DNA of 64,000 bases from Dactylosporangium vinaceum (GTDB lineage Bacteria; Actinomycetota; Actinomycetes; Mycobacteriales; Micromonosporaceae), in the NCBI RefSeq assembly GCF_019904175.1, contig NZ_CP061913.1, positions 3,596,001-3,660,000 of the forward strand, in the 5' to 3' direction. Shown here one piece after another: positions 17,724 through 25,228 of this stretch. The notes beneath the pieces are model-generated. The model saw only the letters and a list, made by a program, of their open reading frames with translations, was not told the origin of the DNA and searched no databases. Position numbers and translations under genes: made by a program. Each line of letters opens with the position of its first letter. The stretch's first letter is position 1.

Positions 17724-18407
17724 ATGGATCTGCAGTCCCGGCTGGAACGCTTCGGCGGCCCCATTCAGCCGCCCGCGGCCGCGCACATCGCGGCCGACCT
17801 CGACCGCGGCCGCCGCGCCGTGCGCCGCCGCCGCACGGCCCTGACGGTGGCGGGTTCGGTCGCCGGCGTGGCCGTGCTCGGCGCCGCCCTGGCCTTCGGG
17901 GGCGGCCCGGTCACCACCCCCGACCGGACCCCGCCGGCGGCTGCGTCCTACGGCGGCCTGACCCTCGTGGCCTACCAGGGCCCGCAGCCGAAGCACTTCG
18001 TCATCGACAAGGTCCCCGCCGGCTACTTCGTCCAGGCCGACGACTACGGCGGCCTGACCATCGCCCCCGACCGCGTGCGGCACCCGAGCCCCGGCGTCGA
18101 CCCGTCGAAGGACCCGATGTACGACCCGCTGGATCTCCAGGGCAAGATCGCCGTCTACGTCGAGCAGCAGTCCTACCACGCCGATGTGAGTGGCGAGCCG
18201 GTCACCGTGGGTGGCTTCCCGGCGATCCTGCACACTGTCGACACCACCCGGCAGCTGCTCATCAAGGTCTCCCCGACGGTCTTCGCCACCATCCAGGTCG
18301 ACGTCCCCCTGACCCGCGACCAGATCCTTGAGCTCGGCGCGGGCCTGCACGTGAGCCAGGAGGCGATCGACCGCGCCGCGAACGCGAAGAGCAGCAAGCA
18401 CGACTAG
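17724..18407 (+). CDS. Single-pass membrane protein paired with SigE-type sigma (putative anti-sigma)
   Basis: The 227-residue protein has a short cytoplasmic N terminus (1-41, 'LERFGGPIQPPAAAHIAADLDRGRRAVRRRR'), one membrane helix (about 42-62) and an outside domain of about 160 residues ('GGLTLVAYQGPQPKHFVIDKVPAGYFVQ'). No zinc-binding HxxxCxxC anti-sigma motif is present. The ribosome site AAGGAG lies in the tail of the sigma gene, so the two should be coupled. The operon ends at a long stem-loop (18423-18465). An anti-sigma or sensing role rests on position only. Confidence 0.75.
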   Translation: MDLQSRLERFGGPIQPPAAAHIAADLDRGRRAVRRRRTALTVAGSVAGVAVLGAALAFGGGPVTTPDRTPPAAASYGGLTLVAYQGPQPKHFVIDKVPAGYFVQADDYGGLTIAPDRVRHPSPGVDPSKDPMYDPLDLQGKIAVYVEQQSYHADVSGEPVTVGGFPAILHTVDTTRQLLIKVSPTVFATIQVDVPLTRDQILELGAGLHVSQEAIDRAANAKSSKHD

Positions 18408-18422
18408 TGACAGCCCGAACAC

Positions 18423-18465
18423 CCTGACCCACCCGACCGGATCGGCCCCCGCCGACCCGGTCAGG
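18423..18465 (+). terminator. Stem-loop terminator after the SigE operon
   Basis: GACCGGATCGGC (18435-18446) pairs with GCCGACCCGGTC (18451-18462) across a CCCC loop, with one mismatch. A competing outer pairing CCTGACC/GGTCAGG also exists. There is no T-run, as is common in GC-rich actinomycetes. Confidence 0.5.
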
Positions 18466-18501
18466 TGCATTGACCGGCCCGGCACCTGGTATCAAGGTCG
18501 G

Positions 18502-19458
18502 ATGCGCAAGCACCGGACACCCGAAGGCATCGCACCGGCGGTGGCACTGGCCACCATGGAGGCGCGCTTTCCTCGCGTCGAGGAGCATTTCCGGCGGGTG
18601 TACTCCCTCAGGCTGCCCAGGCACCTCGCAGTCTTCGCCGCCTTCTGGGAGGGGCTCTCCCACGACGCCGCCGCGTGCCTCGGCGAGCGGCTCGGCCTGT
18701 CGCCGTGGGGGATCACCGAGTACTTCGCGGACGGTGGTCTGGACCGCACCACCCGTGACGGGCTCGACGAGCGGCTGCAGTACCGGTTCCGGCGCGACCC
18801 CGCCGAGTTCGTCACCGTCATGGGCGGCGACACCGACGGGCTGCACTTCGGGCTCTGGTACGACGACCCCGCCGAGCTGCCCAGCTTCGTCGCCTACAAC
18901 TACGCGCGGGACTCGGCCGAGACCTGGACCCACCGCGCGCCGACGCTGCTGCAGGAGATCCGGGTCCGGCTGGCCGACGCGAAGCGCGACGTGGAGCTGG
19001 ACGGGCCGGAGCACTACGAGGGTATGCCGCCGTTCGAGCCCCTCGAGGCCGCCCTCGACGCCTACGCCGAGGCCGACGCGGCGGCGCTCGCGGCCGACGG
19101 GGAGATCCGGTGGGCGCACGCGGCGCGGCCGCGGGTGGCGATCACGATCGGGCCGGTGCTGCCCGAGTCGGCCGGCGACCCGCGGGCCGCCGCGTCGGGG
19201 CAGCGGCTCGACACGTACCGGGACCCGGCCGCGGCGGCGCCGATCATCGCGGCGGCCCGGGCCGAGCTGGCCGCCGGCCGCCCCGCGCTCGCACTCGTCG
19301 TGGGCGGGGAGCTGCACTGGCTCGACGCCGACGAGTACCGGGCCGCGTCGACGCAGCTGCTGACCGGGGCGTACCGGGCCCTGGGCCGCGACGCCCTCGC
19401 GCAGATCGTGGAGGTCCACCACGCGAACCGGGATCTGCGCTCGGTCGACGTCTTCTGA
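18502..19458 (+). CDS. HPF1-like ('ADP-ribosylation family') protein
   Basis: The 318-residue soluble protein has 'FRRVYSLRLPRHLAVFAAFWEGLS' and then 'AEFVTVMGGDTDGLHFGLWYDDPAELPSFVAYNY' (about 108-140). The 'GDTDGLHFG.WYDDP' signature is the one I recall from bacterial proteins annotated as ADP-ribosylation family, related to the DUF2228 domain of eukaryotic HPF1, which completes the PARP1 active site for serine ADP-ribosylation. No ADP-ribosyltransferase or macrodomain gene is nearby, so activity is uncertain. The ATG follows a terminator-like hairpin; it is monocistronic. Confidence 0.6.
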   Translation: MRKHRTPEGIAPAVALATMEARFPRVEEHFRRVYSLRLPRHLAVFAAFWEGLSHDAAACLGERLGLSPWGITEYFADGGLDRTTRDGLDERLQYRFRRDPAEFVTVMGGDTDGLHFGLWYDDPAELPSFVAYNYARDSAETWTHRAPTLLQEIRVRLADAKRDVELDGPEHYEGMPPFEPLEAALDAYAEADAAALAADGEIRWAHAARPRVAITIGPVLPESAGDPRAAASGQRLDTYRDPAAAAPIIAAARAELAAGRPALALVVGGELHWLDADEYRAASTQLLTGAYRALGRDALAQIVEVHHANRDLRSVDVF

Positions 19459-19490
19459 GCATTGCCGGTTATCCGCCCTGACCTGCGCAT

Positions 19491-21245
19491 ATGCTGGAGG
19501 AGTGCGGGATCGCGGGCTGGGTCGACTTCGACGGTGACCTGCGGGGCCACGCCGCCGTGCTCCGGGCGATGACGGCCGCTCTCGCCCTGCGAGGGCCGGA
19601 CGGTGAGGGCGTATGGCTCACCGAGCACGCCGCTCTCGGCCACCGCCGTCTGGCCGTACTCGACCCGGACCACGGGGCCCAGCCCATGCTCGCGCTGCGC
19701 GGCGGCCGGGTGCGGGCGGCCCTGACCTACGGCGGCGAGACCTACAACTTCCGCCGCCTCGGGCTGGACGGGCGGACCGGCACCGACACCGAGGCGGTCC
19801 TGCGGGCCTACCTGCGCTGGGGCGAGGCGTTCACGACCCGCCTGGAGGGCATGTACGCCTTCGCGCTCTGGGACGCCGACCGCGAGACGCTGCTGCTGGT
19901 CCGCGACCGGATGGGCGTCAAGCCGCTGTACTACCTGCCGCAGCCGGCCGGCGTGCTGTTCGCCTCCGAGCCGAAGGCCATCGCCGCGCACCCCCTGGCC
20001 CGGCTGCGCGTCGACCTCGACGGCCTGCGCGAGCTGCTCGCCTCGGTCCGCACCCCCGGCCACGCCGTCTACCGCGACCTGCGCGAGGTCCGCCCGGGCG
20101 AGCTGGTCCGGGTCGACCGCTCCGGCGTGCACACCGAACGCTACTGGCAGCCGCGCCCGGCCGAGCACCGCGACGACCACCGCACCACCGTCCACAGTGT
20201 CCGGACGCTGCTCGCCGCCGCCGTCGCCGAGCAGTCCCGGGCCGACGTGCCGGTCTGCGCGCTGCTCTCCGGCGGCCTGGACTCCACGGCGGTCGCCGCC
20301 CTCGCCCCGCGTCCACTTCGGACGGTGAGCCTGGCCGAGCCGGTCGACGCCGCCCCGGCCGCGGCCGCCGCCGAATACCTGGGCACCGAGCACGAGGAGG
20401 TCGCCGTCACCCCGGCCGCGCTGGCCGATCCCGTCAACCGCGCCGCCGCCCTGCAGGCCCTGGAGCTGCCGACCGGCCTCGGCGCGTTCCACACCTCGCT
20501 GTACCTGCTGATGCGGGCCGTCCGCGAGCGGTCCACAGTCGCACTGACCGGCGAGGCGGCCGACGAGCTGTTCGGTGGGTACCCGTGGTGGGGCGCCACC
20601 GGCACGTTCCCGTGGCTCACCGCACCCCACGCCGTCCGGGCCGACCCCGCGGGCCCGCCCACCGACGTGCTCGACCCGGACCTGGGCCGCGCGCTGGACC
20701 TGGACGCGTACCGCGCGGCCGCCTACCGCGACGCACTGTCCGAAGTGGAGCGCAGCGGCGATGCGGCCGCGGACCGGGTCCGCGAGCAGCGCCACCTGCA
20801 CCTGACCCGGCTCCTGCCGATCCTGCTGGACCGCATGGACCGGATGAGCATGGCCTGCGGCGTGGAGGCCCGCGTGCCGTTCTGCGACCACCGCCTCGTC
20901 GAGTACGTCGCCAACATCCCCTGGCCGGCCGACGGCAAACGCCTGCTGCGCGAGGCCGTCACCGCCGACGTCCCACCGGCGGCCCGGGACCGGGTCAAGA
21001 GCCCGTACCCGGCGCCGACCGGCCCCGAGTACGAGCTGGCCCTGCGCTCCCAGCTCCTGGAGGTCCTGGAGGACTCGACAAGCCCGGTCCGGCCGCTGCT
21101 GGACGTCCAGCGCGCCTGGCACCTCGTGGTCGGCCCGATCGCCCCACCGGCCTACGACGCGGGCCGCCGGGCGGTGGAGCTGATCCTGGGCCTCGACCAC
21201 TGGCTGCGCCGCCTGCCGGTCACCCTCGACGTCAAGGCCGGCTGA
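19491..21245 (+). CDS. asnB: Asparagine synthetase (glutamine-hydrolysing), N terminus atypical
   Basis: The 584-residue protein has an N-terminal class II glutamine amidotransferase ('CGIAGWVDFDG', 'RGPDGEG', 'GHRRLAV', 'RDRMGVKPLYY') and a C-terminal synthetase with the PP-loop 'LLSGGLDSTAV', 'ELFGGYPWW' and 'DRMDRMSMACGVEARVPFCDH'. It should make Asn from Asp, Gln and ATP, or be a biosynthetic relative. The nucleophilic Cys should be residue 2, but the only in-frame start (ATG 19491) gives Met-Leu-Glu-Glu-Cys, so Cys is residue 5. Either a leader is removed, or a small indel sits in GGAGGAGTGCGGG. No gene suggests a dedicated pathway. Confidence 0.88.
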   Translation: MLEECGIAGWVDFDGDLRGHAAVLRAMTAALALRGPDGEGVWLTEHAALGHRRLAVLDPDHGAQPMLALRGGRVRAALTYGGETYNFRRLGLDGRTGTDTEAVLRAYLRWGEAFTTRLEGMYAFALWDADRETLLLVRDRMGVKPLYYLPQPAGVLFASEPKAIAAHPLARLRVDLDGLRELLASVRTPGHAVYRDLREVRPGELVRVDRSGVHTERYWQPRPAEHRDDHRTTVHSVRTLLAAAVAEQSRADVPVCALLSGGLDSTAVAALAPRPLRTVSLAEPVDAAPAAAAAEYLGTEHEEVAVTPAALADPVNRAAALQALELPTGLGAFHTSLYLLMRAVRERSTVALTGEAADELFGGYPWWGATGTFPWLTAPHAVRADPAGPPTDVLDPDLGRALDLDAYRAAAYRDALSEVERSGDAAADRVREQRHLHLTRLLPILLDRMDRMSMACGVEARVPFCDHRLVEYVANIPWPADGKRLLREAVTADVPPAARDRVKSPYPAPTGPEYELALRSQLLEVLEDSTSPVRPLLDVQRAWHLVVGPIAPPAYDAGRRAVELILGLDHWLRRLPVTLDVKAG

Positions 21246-21467
21246 GCGCCCGCCCGGCCGCGGCCCGGGATCGGTGACCCGGGTGCCGGCCAGGTGCACA
21301 CCGCCGCGGATCTCGGCGCGCACGACCGCCTCCGCGCCGGGCGGGGGATCGCACCAGTCGCCGTGGCGGTACGCGGACCACATCGCGCGCTCGGTCGGCG
21401 ACCATCCCGGTGGTGGGCCGTCGCGGTCGCGTCGTTGCCGGTGGCCGGCGATGCCGCGCGTGGTCAT
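21246..21467 (-). pseudogene. N-terminal remnant of a membrane oxidoreductase/pentapeptide-type gene
   Basis: An ATG at 21467 overlaps the stop of the upstream membrane-protein gene as TGATG. The first 70 or so residues ('GWSPTERAMWSAYRHGDWCD', 'AVVRAEI', 'GVHLAGTRVTD') resemble the start of large actinobacterial proteins that open 'W.PTERALW.AF..G..VDL....VRAEVI..L......LAGARVTG' and continue into repeats. Here the similarity ends at asnB, and the frame merely runs on antisense to it. It looks like a 3'-truncated gene, perhaps cut when asnB was brought in. The similarity is from memory. Confidence 0.4.
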
Positions 21468-21841
21468 CAGGGCGCCGGGCGGCGATGGAGGGCCGGGGCG
21501 GCGGCGACGGCGATGAGGGCGAGGGCGCTGATCACGGCCTGGGCGAGGCGGGCGATTGGGTCCGGATCGAGCAGGGCGTAGGTGGCGTAGGCGTTGGCCA
21601 GCGCGTCGGTGACGAGGACCGCGGCGGCCAGATACGCGCCGGTCGGCCTTCGGCGCCAGAGCAGGAAGGCGGCGAGCGGGTCGAGGGCGGTCAGCGCGGT
21701 GAAGTACGCGGCGAGCCACGGGGGTGCCCACGCGTACGGTGGCCAGCCGCTGGTGGCGAGCTGGTACACGTGCACCACCCCGCCGTAGAGGAGGACCACG
21801 ACGAGCAGGACCGTCACGCCGCGCCGCCACATGGGGCTCAC
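21467..21841 (-). CDS. Small four-helix membrane protein
   Basis: The 124-residue protein is almost entirely hydrophobic, with segments at about 8-28, 36-58, 66-84 and 97-118, and two Tyr-rich turns ('YQLATSGWPPYAWAPPWL', 'ANAYATYALLD'). No known motif is seen. The GTG start overlaps the stop of the pentapeptide/DinB gene upstream (GTGA), and its stop overlaps the ATG of a truncated gene downstream (TGATG), so it was the middle gene of a three-gene operon. Confidence 0.65.
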   Translation of the reverse strand: MSPMWRRGVTVLLVVVLLYGGVVHVYQLATSGWPPYAWAPPWLAAYFTALTALDPLAAFLLWRRRPTGAYLAAAVLVTDALANAYATYALLDPDPIARLAQAVISALALIAVAAAPALHRRPAP

Positions 21842-22605
21842 GCCTCCAGGACGGCCAGGTCGCGCTCGGCGAACGCGCGGTGGTGCCACTCCTCGTTCAA
21901 CACCACCCGCAGGCAGTCCGCGACCACGCGGGAGCCGGCGGGCGGCCAGCCCGGGCCGGGCACCGGGGTCGTGCGCGCGGCCAGGGACTCGGCGGTGGCC
22001 CCGTCGATGAGGGCGCGTACGGTGGCCATCCGGTCGTGGCGCAGGGCGAGCGCCTCGTCGAGCGTGGGGCGGGCGGTGCGGTCCCGCGGTACACCCGGCG
22101 TGTCTGGCATCTGATCCCACGGAAGGTCAAGCGGGTGCCAGGGTGCGGGGTCGCCGAGGATCGCCCGGCGGACCCAGCAGTCGGTCGCGAACGCGAGGTG
22201 GCGCAGGGTCTCGATGAACGACCACTCGCCGTCGACCGACTCGTGCAGGCGCTGCGCCGGGAGCCGGCGGGCGCGCTCGACGGTCTCGGCCCATCGGCGT
22301 TCGATGATGTCCCAGGCCTCGCGGAAACCCTCGGGCGTGGTCGGGCGCATCTTGACCCGCTCCGGCTCGCGGCGGTCGAGCTCGGCCTCGACAAGCGGGC
22401 CGACCTCGACTCCGTTGATGACGAGGCCCTCGACGTCGCCGCTGATGACCGTGTTGCACAGGTCGACGCCGATGAGGTGCCCGCCGCTCAGGTCGACGCC
22501 GCGCATCTGCACGCCGGACAGGTCGACGTTGGTGAACTGCGCACCGTGCAGGGTGACGTCGGTGAACTGCGCACCGCTGAGGTCGGCACCGGAGAAATCG
22601 GTCAT
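21838..22605 (-). CDS. Pentapeptide-repeat/DinB-fold protein
   Basis: The 255-residue protein starts with pentapeptide-like repeats ('FSGADLSGAQFTDVTLHGAQFTNVDLSGVQMRGVDLSG', residues 3-45). A DinB-type four-helix bundle follows: 'LHESVDGEWSFIETLRHLAFATDCWVRRAIL' and 'VLNEEWHHRAFAERDL'. His residues in these helices fit the metal site of DinB/mycothiol-dependent enzymes. The family is common in actinomycetes; the reaction is not known. ATG 22605 puts the first repeat at residue 3. It is divergent from the S66 peptidase, with only 35 bases between starts. Confidence 0.8.
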   Translation of the reverse strand: MTDFSGADLSGAQFTDVTLHGAQFTNVDLSGVQMRGVDLSGGHLIGVDLCNTVISGDVEGLVINGVEVGPLVEAELDRREPERVKMRPTTPEGFREAWDIIERRWAETVERARRLPAQRLHESVDGEWSFIETLRHLAFATDCWVRRAILGDPAPWHPLDLPWDQMPDTPGVPRDRTARPTLDEALALRHDRMATVRALIDGATAESLAARTTPVPGPGWPPAGSRVVADCLRVVLNEEWHHRAFAERDLAVLEA

Positions 22606-22640
22606 GCATCGACGGTAACAGCGTGCTTGAATCGACACCC

Positions 22641-23690
22641 GTGACCCGCGAACTCGTCCATCCGCCCAAGGCCCGGCCCGGGGACCGCATCGCCGTCCTG
22701 TCGCCGTCGTTCGCCGCGCCCGCGCTGTTTCCCGCCGTGCACGAGCGGGCGATGGTGCGCCTCGCCGAGGTCACCGGGCTCGAACCGGTCGAGTTCCCCA
22801 CGACCCGCCGGCTCGGGGCGACACCGCAGGCGCGGGCCGAGGACATCAACGCCGCCTTCGCCGACCCGCGAATCCGGGCGATCCACGCCGTTGTCGGCGG
22901 TGAAGACCAGATCACGGTGGTGCCGCACCTCGACCCCGAGCTCGCCCGCGCCGATCCGAAGCCGTTCGTGGGCTACAGCGACAACTCGAACCTGCACCAG
23001 TGGCTCTGGACCCAGGGCATCGCGAGCTTCTACGGCGGCTCCACGCAGGTCCACCTCGGCCCCGGCCCGGCCGTCGACGACATCCACGCCCGCTCGCTGC
23101 GGGCCGCCCTCGTCACCGGCGAACGCCTGGAGCTCACCGACCCCGGCGAGTCCGAGGACATCGGCGTGCCCTGGGACGACCCGCGGGCGCTCACCGCGTT
23201 CGGCGAACGGACGGCGACGGCCCCCTGGGACTGGTACGGCCCCGAACGTTCGGTCACCGGCCGCACCTGGGGCGGCTGCATCGAGGTGCTCCAGTGGGTG
23301 CTGACCGCGGGGCGGTTCCCGTTCCCGCCGGACGCTCTCGACGGCGGCGTCCTGCTCATCGAGACCTCCGAGGAGCTGCTGGCGGCCCGCGAGGTGGCGT
23401 GGATCGTCCGCGCACTTGGCGAGCGCGGCCTGCTCGCCGCCGTCGACGCGGTCCTGCTCGCCCGCCCGCCGGTCTCCGACTTCACCCGCCGGCCCGATCC
23501 GGCCGAGCGCGACCGGCTGCGCGCCGAGCAGCGCGACCGGGTCGTCGAGGTCGTCACCGCCTACAACCCGGACGCCGTGATCTGCGTCGGCATCCCGTTC
23601 GGCCACACCCGCCCGCAGTGGGTGCTGCCCCACGGCGGCCTGGTGACCGTCGACGGCGCCGCCCGCCGGGTGTTCGCCGACTTTTCCTGA
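22641..23690 (+). CDS. S66-family LD-carboxypeptidase / MccF-like peptidase
   Basis: The 349-residue protein has the S66 layout: 'HPPKARPGDRIAVLSPS' at the N terminus, 'RIRAIHAVVGGEDQ', the nucleophile elbow 'GYSDNSNLH' (Ser of the Ser-Glu-His triad), and 'GVLLIETSEE' and 'GIPFGHTRPQWVLPHGG' with the expected Glu and His. Relatives trim tetrapeptides in murein recycling or cleave microcin C-type peptides. No signal peptide, so it acts in the cytoplasm. GTG 22641 gives the usual 'TRELVHPPK' start; GTG 22623 is in frame upstream. It ends near a tandem duplication. Confidence 0.88.
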   Translation: MTRELVHPPKARPGDRIAVLSPSFAAPALFPAVHERAMVRLAEVTGLEPVEFPTTRRLGATPQARAEDINAAFADPRIRAIHAVVGGEDQITVVPHLDPELARADPKPFVGYSDNSNLHQWLWTQGIASFYGGSTQVHLGPGPAVDDIHARSLRAALVTGERLELTDPGESEDIGVPWDDPRALTAFGERTATAPWDWYGPERSVTGRTWGGCIEVLQWVLTAGRFPFPPDALDGGVLLIETSEELLAAREVAWIVRALGERGLLAAVDAVLLARPPVSDFTRRPDPAERDRLRAEQRDRVVEVVTAYNPDAVICVGIPFGHTRPQWVLPHGGLVTVDGAARRVFADFS

Positions 23691-23780
23691 CATTTCGGGG
23701 GTACTTCCACAGCCGCCACGGCCCCGCGACGCCCACCGGGAGCGTGGCCGCCCGGCCGCGGGCCCTGCACGCAGCCGAGC

Positions 23781-23896
23781 GGCGCCCTCGATCGCCGGGG
23801 ACCGCCGGTCAGAGGGCGACGACGGTGGGCTCGATGCGGCGCCTTCGATCGCCGGGGGCCGCCGGTCAGTGGGCGACGACGACGGTGGGTTCGATG
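23781..23896. repeat. Tandem duplication of the 3' end of the efflux-pump gene
   Basis: Bases 23781-23836 and 23838-23896 are direct copies with four substitutions and one 3-base gap. The right copy holds the last ten codons and stop of the MFS gene at 23866; the left copy is an extra, non-coding tail with its own stop (23809-23811). It lies between two convergent genes. Confidence 0.85.
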
Positions 23897-25146
23897 GTGT
23901 CGGTGGGGAGGCGGCGGGGGCGCACGACGACGTACAGGGTGAGGATCGCCGCGACCATCCCGCCGAAGACGACGATCGCCATGGCGACAGCGCCCACGCC
24001 GAGGACGCCGACGAGCGGGGCGGCGAGCGCACCGACGCCGAACTGGGTGGCCCCGAGCAGGGCGGCGGCGGTCCCCGCGGCCTCGCCGTGGCGGGACAGG
24101 GCCAGGGCGGGCGCGTTCGGCATGGCCAGGCCGACCATGGCGAGCACGGTGAACAGCGGCAGCAGTACCCCGAGCAGGCCGCCCGTGTGGGTGAGGGCGA
24201 GCACGAGCAGCAGGGCGCCGGCGGCGACCCCGGTCAGCAGCGCGGCGGCCAGGATCCGCTGCGGCGTCCAGCGGCGCAGCAGCTGGATGTTCACCTGGGA
24301 GGCCCCGATCAGCCCGACCGCGCCCCCGGCGAACACGAACGCGAACTGCTGCTGGCTCAGGCCGAACTCGTCCTGGAACACGAAGCTCGACCCGCTCACG
24401 TACGCGATGAGTGACGCCATCCCGAGCCCGGCGACCAGGATCAGCCCGACGTAGGCGCGGTCGGCGAACAGCCGCCCGTAGTCGCGGACCGTCCCCGCGA
24501 GCCCGCCCCGGCGCCGCTGCTCGACGGGCAGCGTCTCCGGCAGCGCGAACGCGGTGGTGCCCAGGATCGCGAGCCCGGCGGCGGCCAGGACGACGAACAC
24601 ACCCCGCCACTCGGTCACCCGCAGCACGAACCCGCCGATCGTCGGGGCCAGGATCGGCGCGACCCCGACCACGAGCATCAGCCGGGACAGCAGCCGCGCG
24701 GCCGAGTTGCCGCTGAACAGGTCCCGCACGACGGCCGTGGCCACCACCGACGCGGCCGCCGCGCCGAGGCCCTGCAGCACCCGCAGCGTCCCGAGCATCA
24801 CCAGGTTGGGCGCGAAGACGCACAGCACCGACGCGACGACGTGCACGGCGATCCCGGCCAGCAGCGGCACCCGGCGGCCGAACGCATCGGACAGCGGCCC
24901 GACGAACAGCTGCCCGAGCGCCAGCCCGGCCAGGGTCCCGGTGAGCGTGAGCTGCACCGCGGCCGCCGTCGCGTGCAGGTCATCGGTGATCGTGGGCAGC
25001 GCGGGGAGGTACATGTCGATGGTCAGCGGCCCGAGTGCGGTCAGGAAGCCGAGCAGCAGCACGAGGCGGAACCGCCGCCAGGTCGGCAGGAGCTCACCGG
25101 GTGAGGTCGGGGCACCGGGTCGGGTCGTTGTCGCAGTCTCGGCCAC
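23866..25146 (-). CDS. Bcr/CflA-type drug-resistance MFS transporter
   Basis: The 426-residue protein has twelve hydrophobic segments of a proton-coupled exporter. The first helix has 'GPLTIDMYLPALPTI', the signature of the Bcr/CflA (DHA1) branch. The loop between helices 2 and 3 has 'GQLFVGPLSDAFGRRVPLL' (motif A), and helix 5 has the antiporter-type 'GVAPILAPTIGGF'. Substrates of relatives include bicyclomycin, chloramphenicol and sulfonamides; none can be chosen here. The last codons are within a 57-base tandem duplication. Upstream (25147-25223) is an inverted repeat shared with the end of the large Hsp70-like gene. Confidence 0.9.
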   Translation of the reverse strand: MAETATTTRPGAPTSPGELLPTWRRFRLVLLLGFLTALGPLTIDMYLPALPTITDDLHATAAAVQLTLTGTLAGLALGQLFVGPLSDAFGRRVPLLAGIAVHVVASVLCVFAPNLVMLGTLRVLQGLGAAAASVVATAVVRDLFSGNSAARLLSRLMLVVGVAPILAPTIGGFVLRVTEWRGVFVVLAAAGLAILGTTAFALPETLPVEQRRRGGLAGTVRDYGRLFADRAYVGLILVAGLGMASLIAYVSGSSFVFQDEFGLSQQQFAFVFAGGAVGLIGASQVNIQLLRRWTPQRILAAALLTGVAAGALLLVLALTHTGGLLGVLLPLFTVLAMVGLAMPNAPALALSRHGEAAGTAAALLGATQFGVGALAAPLVGVLGVGAVAMAIVVFGGMVAAILTLYVVVRPRRLPTDTIEPTVVVAH

Positions 25147-25195
25147 GACTCAGTACAAGCCACGGCACTGCCGATGTCTTCCGCTTTACCCGAAA

Positions 25196-25228
25196 GGTAA
25201 CGGTGATCACGCGAATCCGGCCGTTACC
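25196..25228 (-). terminator. Inverted repeat at the end of the large Hsp70-like gene
   Basis: GGTAACGG (25196-25203) and CCGTTACC (25221-25228) are exact complements with a 17-base loop. Read on the minus strand the stem begins at the TAA of the Hsp70-like gene and is followed by TTTC. It may be a terminator, or an operator for the efflux pump that starts at 25146. Confidence 0.45.

Noticed and set aside
19062..21460. Antisense frame across asnB continuing from the truncated gene
   Set aside because: Only the first 70 or so codons upstream of asnB have a protein-like pattern; the rest mirrors asnB codon bias.
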